The position numbers were made by a program, and so were the translations under genes. The notes beneath the pieces are model-generated. The model did not search any database. It was not told where the DNA came from and saw only the letters and a list, made by a program, of their open reading frames with translations. This document shows positions 44,072-53,736 of a stretch of DNA of 64,000 nt, piece by piece. Source of the stretch: Pseudoponticoccus marisrubri. Its GTDB lineage: Bacteria > Pseudomonadota > Alphaproteobacteria > Rhodobacterales > Rhodobacteraceae. The stretch's first letter is position 1. Each line of letters starts with the position of its first letter. The stretch lies in NCBI RefSeq assembly GCF_001482405.1, contig NZ_LPXO01000014.1, positions 40,311-104,310 on the forward strand, read 5' to 3'.

Positions 44072-46039
44072 TCAATCCCCCGCCGCGCGGCCCTTGAGGG
44101 CGACGATGCCCTTGGGACGGAACTGGATGAAGAGGATGATGAAGAGGATCATGTAGGTCTGCGCCGCCAGCGTGTTGGAGGGGTTGAAGAACTCGATCCC
44201 CTTCTGCAGGAAGCCGATCAGTGTGGCGCCCGCCAGCGTGCCCCAGACATTGCCGACCCCGCCCACGACCACGGTCATGAAACTCTGCACGATATAGTCC
44301 GAGCCCATCTCGGAGGTGACCTTGGCATAGAGCCCGATGGCCACGCCGGCGATGCCCGCGATGCCCGAGCCCAGCCCGAAGGTCATCATCTTGATGCGGT
44401 CGGGGTTGATCCCCATCGAGGCCGCCATGCGCGGGTTCTGGGTGACCGCGCGCACCTCCAGCCCCAGCCGCGTCCGTTTCAGGATGAAGAGCAGCAGGCC
44501 GAGGAAGAGCAGCGCCAGCACGAAGATCGCGATGCGGATATAGCTGATCTGGATCACGTCATTGATCACCCAGGCGCCGTCCAGCCAGCCCGGCGAGGTC
44601 AGCGGGCGGGCCTGCGTGCCGAAGATGTTCTTGGCCAACTGCTGCAGCGCGATGGACACGCCGAAGGTGGCCAGCAGGGTTTCCAGCGGCCGGTCGTAGA
44701 GCCAGCGGATCACCAGCCGCTCCATGGCGACGCCCGCGGCAAAGGTGATGGCGAAGGCCAGCGGCAGGGCGACCACCAGCGAGACGGTGTAGTTCTCGAT
44801 GAAGAGCTGCACCACGTAGCCGGTATAGGCGCCCATCATGATGAACTCGCCATGCGCCATGTTGATCACGCCCATCACCCCGAAGGTGATGGCCAGCCCG
44901 ATCGCGGCAAGGAAGTAGATCGAGGCCAGCGAGACCGCGTCCAGCGCGAGATCGGCGGCCTGCCCGGCGGCGACGCGGGTCTGCACGCTGTCATTGGCGG
45001 CGCGCGCGGCATCGGTGACGGCGCTGTCCTCTTCGTCATAGGCCTCGTAGATCGTCCAGCTGGCCAGCGCGGCATCGACGGTGGCCGGGGTGGCGCGCTC
45101 GGGCACCAAGCCTTCGGCCGCCAGCCCGTCATAAGCGAGGAGACGCCCGGAGCGTGTGGCCAGCCGCGCGATGGGCAGCCCGCCCACCTTGCCGCCCTCG
45201 ACATGGGTCTCGAGCAGGCCGCGGATGCCGGAGGGGTCCAGAACGGGGGGCAGGTCGGCGGCCTCGCGCATCAGCGCATAGGCTTCCTCGCGCGGCAGGT
45301 CGGTGCCGGGCTCCAGCACGCGGGCGAGGTTCACATCATCGGGCACCTCCTGCGCGACCTCGACCGAGGTGTCGAGGATCTGCGACAGCACGGCACGGCC
45401 GTCGACGCTGGAATCGGTGGCCAGCGCCTCGATCGCGGCGACGCGGGCCTCCGTGCTGTCGCCGAAACGGGCGACGAGGTAATTGGCCAGCCGCTCCTTG
45501 CGCAGGCGCAGCGCGGGGTCGGGCTCGCCCGCGATGGAGCCGCGCAGCGGGCCCAGCTGGTCGGGGTCGAGGTTGCGGGCGATGGCATCCAGCGCGTCGC
45601 GCCGCCGGTCGATGTCGGGATCGCTCAGCTGGAACTGCACCAGTGCCTCGGAGATGACACGGCGCACGCCGCCATTGGGCTTGATCTGGTCCAGCCCGTC
45701 GGTCGGCACGTCCTCGGCCACCGTCTCGCCGGTGGTCAGGTCCAGCAGCGCCACGGTGTCGCCGCTGCCATCGATGCGGAAGAACAGCCCGTCGGCCTCG
45801 CGGACATAGATCTCCTTGTTCTGCCAATCCTCCAGGAAGGCGGGCACGCCCGGCAGGCCGGAGCCGGCCAGCGCCTCGATCGCAGGGCCCACGGTCCGGC
45901 GCGAGGGCTTGGCGATCTCGGCCTGGTGCTGCTGCAGGATGGCCTGCAGGTCCGGGGCGGGGCCCGGCGCGGTCTCCTGCGCCTGCAGGGCGGCCGGCAG
46001 CCACGCGCAGAGAAGGGCTGCGAGAAATACTCGGAGCAT
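44072..46039 (-). CDS. urtB: Urea ABC transporter permease UrtB with long N-terminal periplasmic part
   Basis: 655 residues. An N-terminal signal-like segment (VFLAALLCAWLPAALQA) is followed by about 340 hydrophilic residues containing helical repeats (RRRDALDAIARNLDPDQLG, TEARVAAIEALATDSS). The LivH-type permease begins near SLASIYFLAAIGLAITFGV and MGVINMAHGEFIMMGAYTGY. Proteobacterial UrtB proteins often carry such an extension; this one is at the long end. The urtA-urtB gap contains a strong hairpin. Confidence 0.94.
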   Translation of the reverse strand: MLRVFLAALLCAWLPAALQAQETAPGPAPDLQAILQQHQAEIAKPSRRTVGPAIEALAGSGLPGVPAFLEDWQNKEIYVREADGLFFRIDGSGDTVALLDLTTGETVAEDVPTDGLDQIKPNGGVRRVISEALVQFQLSDPDIDRRRDALDAIARNLDPDQLGPLRGSIAGEPDPALRLRKERLANYLVARFGDSTEARVAAIEALATDSSVDGRAVLSQILDTSVEVAQEVPDDVNLARVLEPGTDLPREEAYALMREAADLPPVLDPSGIRGLLETHVEGGKVGGLPIARLATRSGRLLAYDGLAAEGLVPERATPATVDAALASWTIYEAYDEEDSAVTDAARAANDSVQTRVAAGQAADLALDAVSLASIYFLAAIGLAITFGVMGVINMAHGEFIMMGAYTGYVVQLFIENYTVSLVVALPLAFAITFAAGVAMERLVIRWLYDRPLETLLATFGVSIALQQLAKNIFGTQARPLTSPGWLDGAWVINDVIQISYIRIAIFVLALLFLGLLLFILKRTRLGLEVRAVTQNPRMAASMGINPDRIKMMTFGLGSGIAGIAGVAIGLYAKVTSEMGSDYIVQSFMTVVVGGVGNVWGTLAGATLIGFLQKGIEFFNPSNTLAAQTYMILFIILFIQFRPKGIVALKGRAAGD

Positions 46040-46064
46040 CGGAAATCCTGTCCTGAAGGGAGGT

Positions 46065-46090
46065 CAGGACGGGTGCGCACACCCGTCCTG
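46065..46090 (-). terminator. Hairpin between urtA and urtB
   Basis: A perfect 11-bp stem (CAGGACGGGTG/CACCCGTCCTG) closes a 4-nt loop 17 bases after the urtA stop. It lies inside the transcription unit, so it probably favours urtA mRNA over the downstream genes. Confidence 0.65.
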
Positions 46091-46107
46091 CGAAAGAGCC
46101 CGGGGGC

Positions 46108-47394
46108 TCAGTAGTTCGACTTGATCTGCACGCAGGTCTCGGTCTCGGTGTTGTACATGCCGCAGCCCAGCTCCTGCCAGTCGGACTTCAGCACCGCCGA
46201 TTCCGGCAGGTAGTCGGTCCAGGCATCGCCCGGCACTTCCTCGGTCTGGCTGATGATGTCGAACTGACCGTCGGCCTGGATCTCGCCGATCAGCACCGGC
46301 TTGGCCAGGTGATGGTTCGGCAGCATGACGGCGGTGCCGCCGGTCAGGTTCGGGAATTCCTGCCCGTACATCGCGTCGCGCACCGCGTCCACGTCGGTGG
46401 TGCCGGCATCCTCGACCGCGTTCACCCACATGTTGAAGCCGATGTAATGCGCCTCCATCGGGTCATTGGTCACGCGCTCTTCGCCCATGCGTTCCTTCCA
46501 CGCGGCGACCCATTCGGTGTTGGCCTCGCTCTCGGCGGACTGGAAGTAGTTCCACGCCGCCAGGTGGCCGACCAGGTTCGAGGTGTCGAGGCCCGACAGC
46601 TCTTCCTCGCCGACCGAGAAGGCCACGACGGGAATGTCATCGGCCGAGACGCCGGCCGCCGCGAGCTCCTTGTAGAAGCCGATATTGGCGTCGCCGTTGA
46701 TGGTCGAGATCACGCCCACGAAAGAACCATCCTCGCCCAGTTCGACCACGTCCGACACGATGGTCGACCAGTCGGAATGGCCGAAGGGGGTGTAGTTGAC
46801 GAAGATGTCCTCTTCGGCGATGCCCTTGTCCTGCAGGTAGGATTCAAGGATGTTGTTGGTCGTGCGCGGGTAGACGTAATCGGTGCCCAAGAGCGCGAAT
46901 TTCTCGACGCCCAGCTCTTCGAGGAAATAGTCCACCGCCGGGATCGCCTGCTGGTTCGGTGCGGCGCCGGTGTAGAACACGTTCTTGGAGCTTTCCTCGC
47001 CCTCGTACTGCACGGGGTAGAACATCAGCCCGTTCAGCTCTTCCAGGACCGGTAGCACCGACTTGCGGCTGACAGAGGTCCAGGAGCCGAAGATCACGTC
47101 GACCTCGTTCACGGTCAGCAGCTCGCGCGCCTTCTCGGCGAAGAGCGGCCAGTCCGAGGCCGGGTCGACCACCACGGCCTCCAGCTCGCAGCCCAGCAGC
47201 CCGCCGGCCGTGTTCTGCTGCTCGACCAGCATCAGCATGGTATCCTTCAGCGTGGTCTCGGAAATCGCCATGGTGCCCGAGAGCGAGTGCAGCACGCCGA
47301 CCTTGATCGGGCAGGCGGCCTCTTGCGCCGAGGCGGCGCCCGAGATCAGAGCGAGCGTGGCGGCACCGGACAGCAGTTTCGTGAAATGGGTCAT
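46108..47394 (-). CDS. urtA: Urea ABC transporter binding protein UrtA
   Basis: 428 residues. Signal peptide MTHFTKLLSGAATLALISGAASA, then CPIKVGVLHSLSGTMAISET, the UrtA/FmdD hallmark. Other family motifs: FGSWTSVSRKSVLPVLEE, FYPVQYEGEESSKNVFYTGA, LLGTDYVYPRTTNNI, and MPNHHLAKP-like PNHHLAKPVLIGEI near the C-terminus. Periplasmic urea (or short-chain amide) receptor, first gene of the urt operon and divergent from the urease genes. Confidence 0.96.
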   Translation of the reverse strand: MTHFTKLLSGAATLALISGAASAQEAACPIKVGVLHSLSGTMAISETTLKDTMLMLVEQQNTAGGLLGCELEAVVVDPASDWPLFAEKARELLTVNEVDVIFGSWTSVSRKSVLPVLEELNGLMFYPVQYEGEESSKNVFYTGAAPNQQAIPAVDYFLEELGVEKFALLGTDYVYPRTTNNILESYLQDKGIAEEDIFVNYTPFGHSDWSTIVSDVVELGEDGSFVGVISTINGDANIGFYKELAAAGVSADDIPVVAFSVGEEELSGLDTSNLVGHLAAWNYFQSAESEANTEWVAAWKERMGEERVTNDPMEAHYIGFNMWVNAVEDAGTTDVDAVRDAMYGQEFPNLTGGTAVMLPNHHLAKPVLIGEIQADGQFDIISQTEEVPGDAWTDYLPESAVLKSDWQELGCGMYNTETETCVQIKSNY

Positions 47395-47734
47395 TCATCT
47401 CTCCCCTGCAGACGCACCGCTTGCGCCGCCCGGGGGCAGCGGCTAGCACGCGTCTGCAACTATTGTTGCATCCCGTGTGGCGGTCCGGTCGAGGTCCAAG
47501 TCGCAAGGACCGTCACACACCCCCCGGATCACTGACAGCGGACAGCATGTCGGCAGGCCCCTTCAGTCATTCTGCGCTGCCGCGTAACGGTCAATTGCGC
47601 TCCGGCGATTGACCATGCCTCCCCTCGGATTGCCCAATTTTGCGGCGCTGAGCCGGCGATGTGGTCGATTATTGGGCGCCATTTCGGGGCTGGCGCCGGT
47701 TTCGCGGTGGAATCGTTGTCGTTGGGGGCCGGAC
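47395..47734. promoter_or_regulatory. Divergent urtA/ureD control region
   Basis: 340 bases without a convincing gene. It holds two inverted repeats: TGCAAC-TATT-GTTGCA (47455-47470), nearer urtA, and GGTCAAT-N12-ATTGACC (47589-47614), nearer ureD. ATTG/CAAT half-sites recur at 47619-47640. Nitrogen-responsive control of both operons from here is plausible; no regulator can be named from the sites alone. Confidence 0.45.
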
Positions 47735-48607
47735 ATGCTCAACGAAACGGCGAAACTGGGCACGGGGACCGAAGTGACACGCCATCTGCGGACAGACGAC
47801 CTGACCCGTGACGCGGCCGTGCCCCGCGCCGAGGGGGCGCTGACCCTGCGGGCCAAGGCGCGCGACGGGCAGAGCGCGCTGGCGGCCTATCGCGGGGCGG
47901 GATGCCTCAAGGCGCTTTTCCCGCGCGGCCGCGAGAGCGTCGAGGCGATCGTCATCAACAGCTCGGGCGGGCTGACCGGCGGCGACCGGCTGGACCTGGA
48001 CCTGGCCGTCGGGGCGGGTGCGGCACTGACTGTGACCACGCAGGCGGCCGAGCGCGCCTATCGCGCCGCGGCCGGCGAGGCGCGGGTCACCAGCACCGCG
48101 CAGGTCGCCGCGGGCGGGATGCTGTCCTGGCTGCCGCAGGAGCTGATCCTCTACGATGGCGCGGCGCTGCAGCGGCGGCTGCAGGTCGCGCTGGAGCCCG
48201 GCGCAAGGCTGCTGCTGGTCGAGCCGGTTCTTTTCGGCCGCCGCGCCATGGGCGAGCAGGTCCGCCAGCTGGCCTTCCGCGACCGGATCGAGATCACCCG
48301 CGCCGGGCGCCCGCTCTATACCGATGCGCTGCGGCTGGACGGCGATGCGGTGGCGCAGCTGGCCCGCCCGGGCGTGGCCGGCGGCATGGGGGCCATGGCC
48401 GCGCTGGTCTACGTGGCCGCGGATGCCGAGGCGCAGCTGCCCCGCCTGCGCGCCATGCTGCCCGCCAGCGGCGGCGCCTCGCTGATCGGCGCCGACCTGC
48501 TGGTGCTGCGCCTTCTGGCGCAGGACGGCTTTGCCCTGCGCCAGGCCCTGCTTCCCATCCTCGACCGGCTCAGCCGCGAGACCCTGCCCGCGTCATGGAG
48601 ACTCTGA
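47735..48607 (+). CDS. ureD: Urease accessory protein UreD (UreH)
   Basis: 290 residues from ATG 47735; an upstream in-frame start at 47609 would add 42 basic residues that do not look like UreD. Family motifs: INSSGGLTGGDRLDLDLAVG, TTQAAERAYR, LPQELILYDGA and VLFGRRAMGE. UreD binds apo-urease with UreF and UreG as the scaffold for nickel delivery. First gene of the urease cluster, 3 bp before ureA. The start is moderately sure. Confidence 0.92.
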   Translation: MLNETAKLGTGTEVTRHLRTDDLTRDAAVPRAEGALTLRAKARDGQSALAAYRGAGCLKALFPRGRESVEAIVINSSGGLTGGDRLDLDLAVGAGAALTVTTQAAERAYRAAAGEARVTSTAQVAAGGMLSWLPQELILYDGAALQRRLQVALEPGARLLLVEPVLFGRRAMGEQVRQLAFRDRIEITRAGRPLYTDALRLDGDAVAQLARPGVAGGMGAMAALVYVAADAEAQLPRLRAMLPASGGASLIGADLLVLRLLAQDGFALRQALLPILDRLSRETLPASWRL

Positions 48608-48610
48608 CAG

Positions 48611-48913
48611 ATGCAACTGACCCCGCGCGAAAAAGACAAGCTGATGGTGGCCATGGCGGCCGAGTTGGCCCGCAAACGGCTGGCCCGCGGCGTCAAGCTG
48701 AACCATCCCGAGGCCATCGCCCTGATCACCGACGCGGTGGTCGAAGGCGCGCGCGACGGCCGCTCGGTCGCGGACCTGATGCAGGCCGGTGCCGAGGTGA
48801 TCACGCGCGACCAATGCATGGAGGGCATCGCCGAGATGATCCACGAGGTGCAGGTCGAGGCCACCTTTCCGGACGGCACCAAGCTGGTGACCGTGCACGA
48901 GCCGATCCGGTGA
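48611..48913 (+). CDS. ureA: Urease gamma subunit UreA
   Basis: 100 residues, full length. Family motifs: [49 protein letters not shown] and [20 protein letters not shown]. Cytosolic structural subunit; in this group UreA, UreB and UreC are separate polypeptides. Confidence 0.97.
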   Translation: MQLTPREKDKLMVAMAAELARKRLARGVKLNHPEAIALITDAVVEGARDGRSVADLMQAGAEVITRDQCMEGIAEMIHEVQVEATFPDGTKLVTVHEPIR

Positions 48914-48916
48914 GAC

Positions 48917-49024
48917 ATGAGTATTTTCAAAGAGAAGAAGCGGGGAGACGTGCAGATGACCAGGCGTTTGACGGGTGGTGACGACAGGGCGCTTCTGCGC
49001 GCGGGCCCGGAGGGGGGCGCATGA
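48917..49024 (+). CDS. Possible 35-residue leader ORF coupled to ureB
   Basis: ATG 48917 lies 3 bases after the ureA stop and the frame stays open to a TGA at 49022 that overlaps the ureB ATG (ATGA). Its first codons, MSIFKEKK, are supplied by the dispersed repeat at 48919-48940. A ribosome reading it would be delivered to the ureB start. Short and repeat-derived, so it may be chance. Confidence 0.3.
   Translation: MSIFKEKKRGDVQMTRRLTGGDDRALLRAGPEGGA
48919..48940 (+). repeat. GAGTATTT...AAAGAGAAGAAG repeat between ureA and ureB
   Basis: One base different from 42020-42041. Together with 10734 and 14829 it defines a small family in which GAGTATTT is followed after a short variable stretch by an AAAGA-G/T-GAA purine run. 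Confidence 0.6.
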
Positions 49025-49326
49025 TCCCCGGTGAACTGTTCCCTGCCGAGGGCGAACTGGAGCTGAATGCCGGGCAGGTGGCGATCACGCTCATGGTGGC
49101 CAATACCGGCGACCGGCCGGTGCAGGTCGGCAGCCATTACCATTTCGCCGAGGCGAACCCGGCGCTGGCGTTCGACCGGGACGCGGCGCGTGGCCACCGG
49201 CTGGACATTGCCGCGGGCACCGCGGTGCGCTTCGAGCCCGGTCAGCGCCGCGAGGTGCAGCTGATCCCGGTGTCGGGCGCGCGGCGGATCTTCGGTTTCA
49301 ACCAGCAGATCATGGGGGCGCTGTGA
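49021..49326 (+). CDS. ureB: Urease beta subunit UreB
   Basis: 101 residues, full length. Family motifs: [58 protein letters not shown] and VELIPVSG-type [27 protein letters not shown] just upstream is a good ribosome site. Its stop overlaps the next small gene (GTGA). Confidence 0.97.
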   Translation: MIPGELFPAEGELELNAGQVAITLMVANTGDRPVQVGSHYHFAEANPALAFDRDAARGHRLDIAAGTAVRFEPGQRREVQLIPVSGARRIFGFNQQIMGAL

Positions 49327-49649
49327 CCATGACCCCCTTTCTGCCGGATGCGGCGCGGATGATGCGCACGCAGGCCTTCATGACGGCCCTTGCCACCGAG
49401 GCGGGCGCGGTGATCTGGATGCGGATGCTGGGGCTCTGCGGCGCCTGGAGCGTGGCGCCGTCGGAATCCGCCACCATGATCGCCGAGAAACAGGCCGCCT
49501 TTGCCCGCGCGGGCGAGGCCGGGCTGCGCGCCAGCTATCGCGGCCAGTCCCCCGATGCCGTGCTGATGGCCACGCTGGCGCCGATCCGGCGCACCACGCG
49601 CGCGAACCATGCCCGGCTGACGCAGAGCGGCCCCAAGACCCTTCGCTAG
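49323..49649 (+). CDS. Small unrecognised protein between ureB and ureC
   Basis: 108 residues if started at GTG 49323 (GTGA overlap with ureB), 106 from ATG 49329. It begins [20 protein letters not shown] and contains a helical, alanine-rich middle. No signal peptide, cysteine cluster or known catalytic motif. From memory, similar small ORFs occur at this spot in other Rhodobacterales urease operons. Its position suggests a link with urease assembly or stability, but no function is known to me. Confidence 0.75.
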   Translation: MTMTPFLPDAARMMRTQAFMTALATEAGAVIWMRMLGLCGAWSVAPSESATMIAEKQAAFARAGEAGLRASYRGQSPDAVLMATLAPIRRTTRANHARLTQSGPKTLR

Positions 49650-49658
49650 GAGACCCAG

Positions 49659-51368
<1,710 letters not shown>

Positions 51369-51404
51369 GTGGCGACGATGCCCGGCCATCCCCTCCTGCG
51401 CGCG

Positions 51405-51734
51405 TCAGAACGGCTCGATCAACGCGAAATCCTCCGCCATGTCCCAGGGCGGCGCGGTGTCGCGGCGGGGCCGCGTGGTGACGACCTGTGTCTCGACCGT
51501 TTTCCAGTAGCGCGGATCCTCGCGGATATGGTCCGGCAGCTGCTGGCCATCCAGACGGCGCGACACTTGCCGACGCACGTCCAGCGTGAAGCTCTCGCCG
51601 CTGACCGTCCCGTTCGGCCGCGCGTCCAGGATCGCCTGCCACAGCACCTGTTCCCGCGCTTTCAGCGCCTTTATGCGGCCGCGCAAGACACCCAATTCAT
51701 CGGCGATCTCCGCCAGTGGTCCGTCCCGTCTCAT
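51405..51734 (-). CDS. Small unrecognised protein, antisense within the urease cluster
   Basis: 109 residues from ATG 51734. The N-terminal half is a charged heptad-like helix (EIADELGVLRGRIKALKARE), then VLWQAILDARPNGTVSGESF, DVRRQVSRRLDGQQLPDHI and a C-terminus EDFALIEPF. No known domain recognised. It points against the urease genes between ureC and ureE, so it has its own expression or is a remnant. The longer frame to 51812 adds a basic N-terminus with a poor start. Confidence 0.55.
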   Translation of the reverse strand: MRRDGPLAEIADELGVLRGRIKALKAREQVLWQAILDARPNGTVSGESFTLDVRRQVSRRLDGQQLPDHIREDPRYWKTVETQVVTTRPRRDTAPPWDMAEDFALIEPF

Positions 51735-51829
51735 GCCCCAGAGATAGCGGCGCCGGGTAAAGACCGGGTAAATACCTCCCCTTGGCCGGGCCACCGCGCC
51801 GCCGGCCACCACAGACCGGAGCCCAGAAT

Positions 51830-52303
51830 ATGAGCGATCTTCCCGTCACCCAGACCCTGCACCGCAAGGGCACATGGACCGGCCCGGCCGACTGGCTGGA
51901 GCTCAGCTATGACGACCGGTTCTTTCGCCGCAAGAAGCTGGTGAGCGATGGGGGCATCGGCTTCGTCGCGGATTTCGCGCAGACCCTGTCGCTCGATCAC
52001 GGGGATGCGCTGGAGTTGCCCGGTGGCCGGCTGGTCGAGATCGTGGCCGCGCCCGAAGACCTGTTCGAGGTGCGCGGCCCCGCGCTGGCCCGGCTGGCCT
52101 GGCATATCGGCAACCGCCACACGCCCTGCCAGATCGAGGGCGCAGCACTGCTGATCCAGCGCGACCCGGTGATCGGCCACATGCTGGAGCATCTCGGCGC
52201 CGAGCTGGTCGAGGTGCGGCGCCCCTTCACGCCCGAGGGCGGCGCCTATGGCCATGGCCGCACCCATGCGCATGAGCATGGCAAGAGCGCCCATGCCCAT
52301 TGA
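51830..52303 (+). CDS. ureE: Urease accessory protein UreE
   Basis: 157 residues from ATG 51830. Motifs: FVADFAQTLSLDHGDALELPGG, then WHIGNRHTPCQIEG with the conserved histidine region and IGHMLEHLGAELVEVRRPF. The C-terminus is histidine-rich ([16 protein letters not shown]), the usual nickel-binding tail. Nickel metallochaperone delivering to the UreDFG complex. It overlaps ureF by 11 bases. Confidence 0.95.
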   Translation: MSDLPVTQTLHRKGTWTGPADWLELSYDDRFFRRKKLVSDGGIGFVADFAQTLSLDHGDALELPGGRLVEIVAAPEDLFEVRGPALARLAWHIGNRHTPCQIEGAALLIQRDPVIGHMLEHLGAELVEVRRPFTPEGGAYGHGRTHAHEHGKSAHAH

Positions 52304-52934
52304 TCCGCGCCTGCTCACGCTGACGCAATGGCTCTCGCCCGCCTACCCGCTGGGCGCCTTCGCCTATTCGCACGGGCTCGAGGCGGCGGTGCAGGGCGGG
52401 CAGGTGTCCGACGGGCGCGACCTTCAGGCTTGGCTGGAAGACCTGCTTGCGAGCGGGACAGGGCGCAACGACGCGATCTGGATCCGGCTGGCCGCCGATC
52501 CGGCGGCCGATCTCGCCGCGCTCGATGCCGAGGCGCGCGCCTTCCAACCCTCGGCCGAACGGCTGCGCGAGGCCGACCGGCAGGGCGCGGCCTTTGCCCG
52601 GGTGACGGCCGAGATCTGGAATCTCGACCTGCCGCCGCTGCTATTGCCCGTGGCGCTGGGCCGCGCGGCGGAGCAGATGGGGATGGACCCGGGCGCGGTG
52701 GCCGCGCTCTACCTGCAGGGCTTTGCGGGCAATCTCGTGGCGGCGGGCCAGCGGCTGCTGGCGCTGGGCCAGACCGAGGCGCAGGGGATCCTCGCCGCGC
52801 TGGCGCCGCTCTGCCAGTCGGTGGCCGAAGCGACCGAAGGCGCGGGGCAGGGCGATCTCTGGTCCGTGGCGCTGCTCTGGGATATCGCGTCCATGCAACA
52901 TGAAACCAGCGAACCGAGGCTCTTCCAGTCATGA
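52293..52934 (+). CDS. ureF: Urease accessory protein UreF
   Basis: 213 residues from ATG 52293; in-frame ATGs at 52272 and 52278 are alternatives. Hallmark [19 protein letters not shown] (about 11-29), then [19 protein letters not shown] and [20 protein letters not shown]. All-helical protein that regulates UreG GTPase in the nickel-insertion complex. Stop overlaps the ureG start (ATGA at 52931). Confidence 0.94.
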   Translation: MPIDPRLLTLTQWLSPAYPLGAFAYSHGLEAAVQGGQVSDGRDLQAWLEDLLASGTGRNDAIWIRLAADPAADLAALDAEARAFQPSAERLREADRQGAAFARVTAEIWNLDLPPLLLPVALGRAAEQMGMDPGAVAALYLQGFAGNLVAAGQRLLALGQTEAQGILAALAPLCQSVAEATEGAGQGDLWSVALLWDIASMQHETSEPRLFQS

Positions 52935-53542
52935 CACAGTTGAACGGCCCGCTGCGCGTGGGCATCGGCGGCCCGGTGGGCGCGGGCAAGACCACGCTGA
53001 CCGCGCGCCTCGCCGATCGCCTGAAAGGCGACTACTCCATCGGGGTGATCACCAATGACATCTACACGCAGGAGGATGCCGAGGCGCTGATGCGGTTGCA
53101 GATCCTGCCGGCCGACCGGGTGATCGGGGTCGAGACCGGGGGCTGCCCGCATACCGCGATCCGCGAGGATGCCTCGATCAACCTTGCCGCCGTGGCCGAG
53201 ATGCGCGAGCGGCACCCGGAGGTGCAGATCGTGCTGATCGAATCCGGCGGCGACAACCTGTCGGCCACGTTCAGCCCTGAGCTGGCCGATCTGACGGTCT
53301 ACGTGATCGACGTGGCCGCGGGCGAGGAGATCCCGCGCAAGGGCGGCCCCGCGATCACCCGTTCGGACCTGCTGGTGATCAACAAGACCGATCTCGCGCC
53401 GCATGTGGGCGCGTCGCTCGAGGTGATGGAGCGCGATGCGACCCGCATGCGTGCCGGCCGCCCCTTCGTCTTCACCGCGCTGCGCCATGACGAGGGCGTC
53501 GATGCGGTCCTGCGCCAGATCACCGAGATCTCGGGCCTCTGA
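52931..53542 (+). CDS. ureG: Urease accessory GTPase UreG
   Basis: 203 residues. P-loop [30 protein letters not shown], the nickel-binding Cys-Pro-His in [36 protein letters not shown], and the guanine-specificity motif [13 protein letters not shown]. It couples GTP hydrolysis to nickel insertion in urease. Last gene of the cluster. Confidence 0.97.
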   Translation: MTQLNGPLRVGIGGPVGAGKTTLTARLADRLKGDYSIGVITNDIYTQEDAEALMRLQILPADRVIGVETGGCPHTAIREDASINLAAVAEMRERHPEVQIVLIESGGDNLSATFSPELADLTVYVIDVAAGEEIPRKGGPAITRSDLLVINKTDLAPHVGASLEVMERDATRMRAGRPFVFTALRHDEGVDAVLRQITEISGL

Positions 53543-53554
53543 ACAATGCGCGGC

Positions 53555-53576
53555 GAAGCGGCTTCGAAGCCGCTTC
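53555..53576. repeat. Perfect 22-nt palindrome, copy 1 of a pair
   Basis: GAAGCGGCTTC joined to its reverse complement GAAGCCGCTTC, 12 bases past the ureG stop. It shares the core AGCGGCTTCGAAGCCGCT with the copy at 53670; the 23949 palindrome has the same arms in the opposite order. Confidence 0.75.
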
Positions 53577-53669
53577 CACACCGCCAGGACCGGCCGTCAT
53601 GCGCGGTCCCGACCCGTGTCATGGGCGGCGGCGCTGGATAGACGCGGTGTCCCGGGCCAGGAGCGCGGG

Positions 53670-53693
53670 GGAAGCGGCTTCGAAGCCGCTTCC
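53670..53693. repeat. Perfect 24-nt palindrome, copy 2 of a pair
   Basis: The same palindrome as 53555, extended by one base pair on each side (GGAAGCGGCTTC and its complement). It lies 43 bases past the stop of the convergent GntR gene. Between the two copies is nothing recognisable. Confidence 0.75.
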
Positions 53694-53736
53694 GCGGCGC
53701 CCGGGATCGCGGTCACGCGCCATGCAGGCGGGCGCG

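Noticed and set aside
46021..46036. GAGTATTT on the minus strand at the urtB start
   Set aside because: It encodes the first residues MLRVFL of urtB and lacks the AAAGA purine run, so it is probably coincidence.
43160..46114. 984-codon frame opposite urtB and urtC
   Set aside because: Shadow of two well-identified permease genes; repetitive His/Gln/Asp/Arg composition and no domain.
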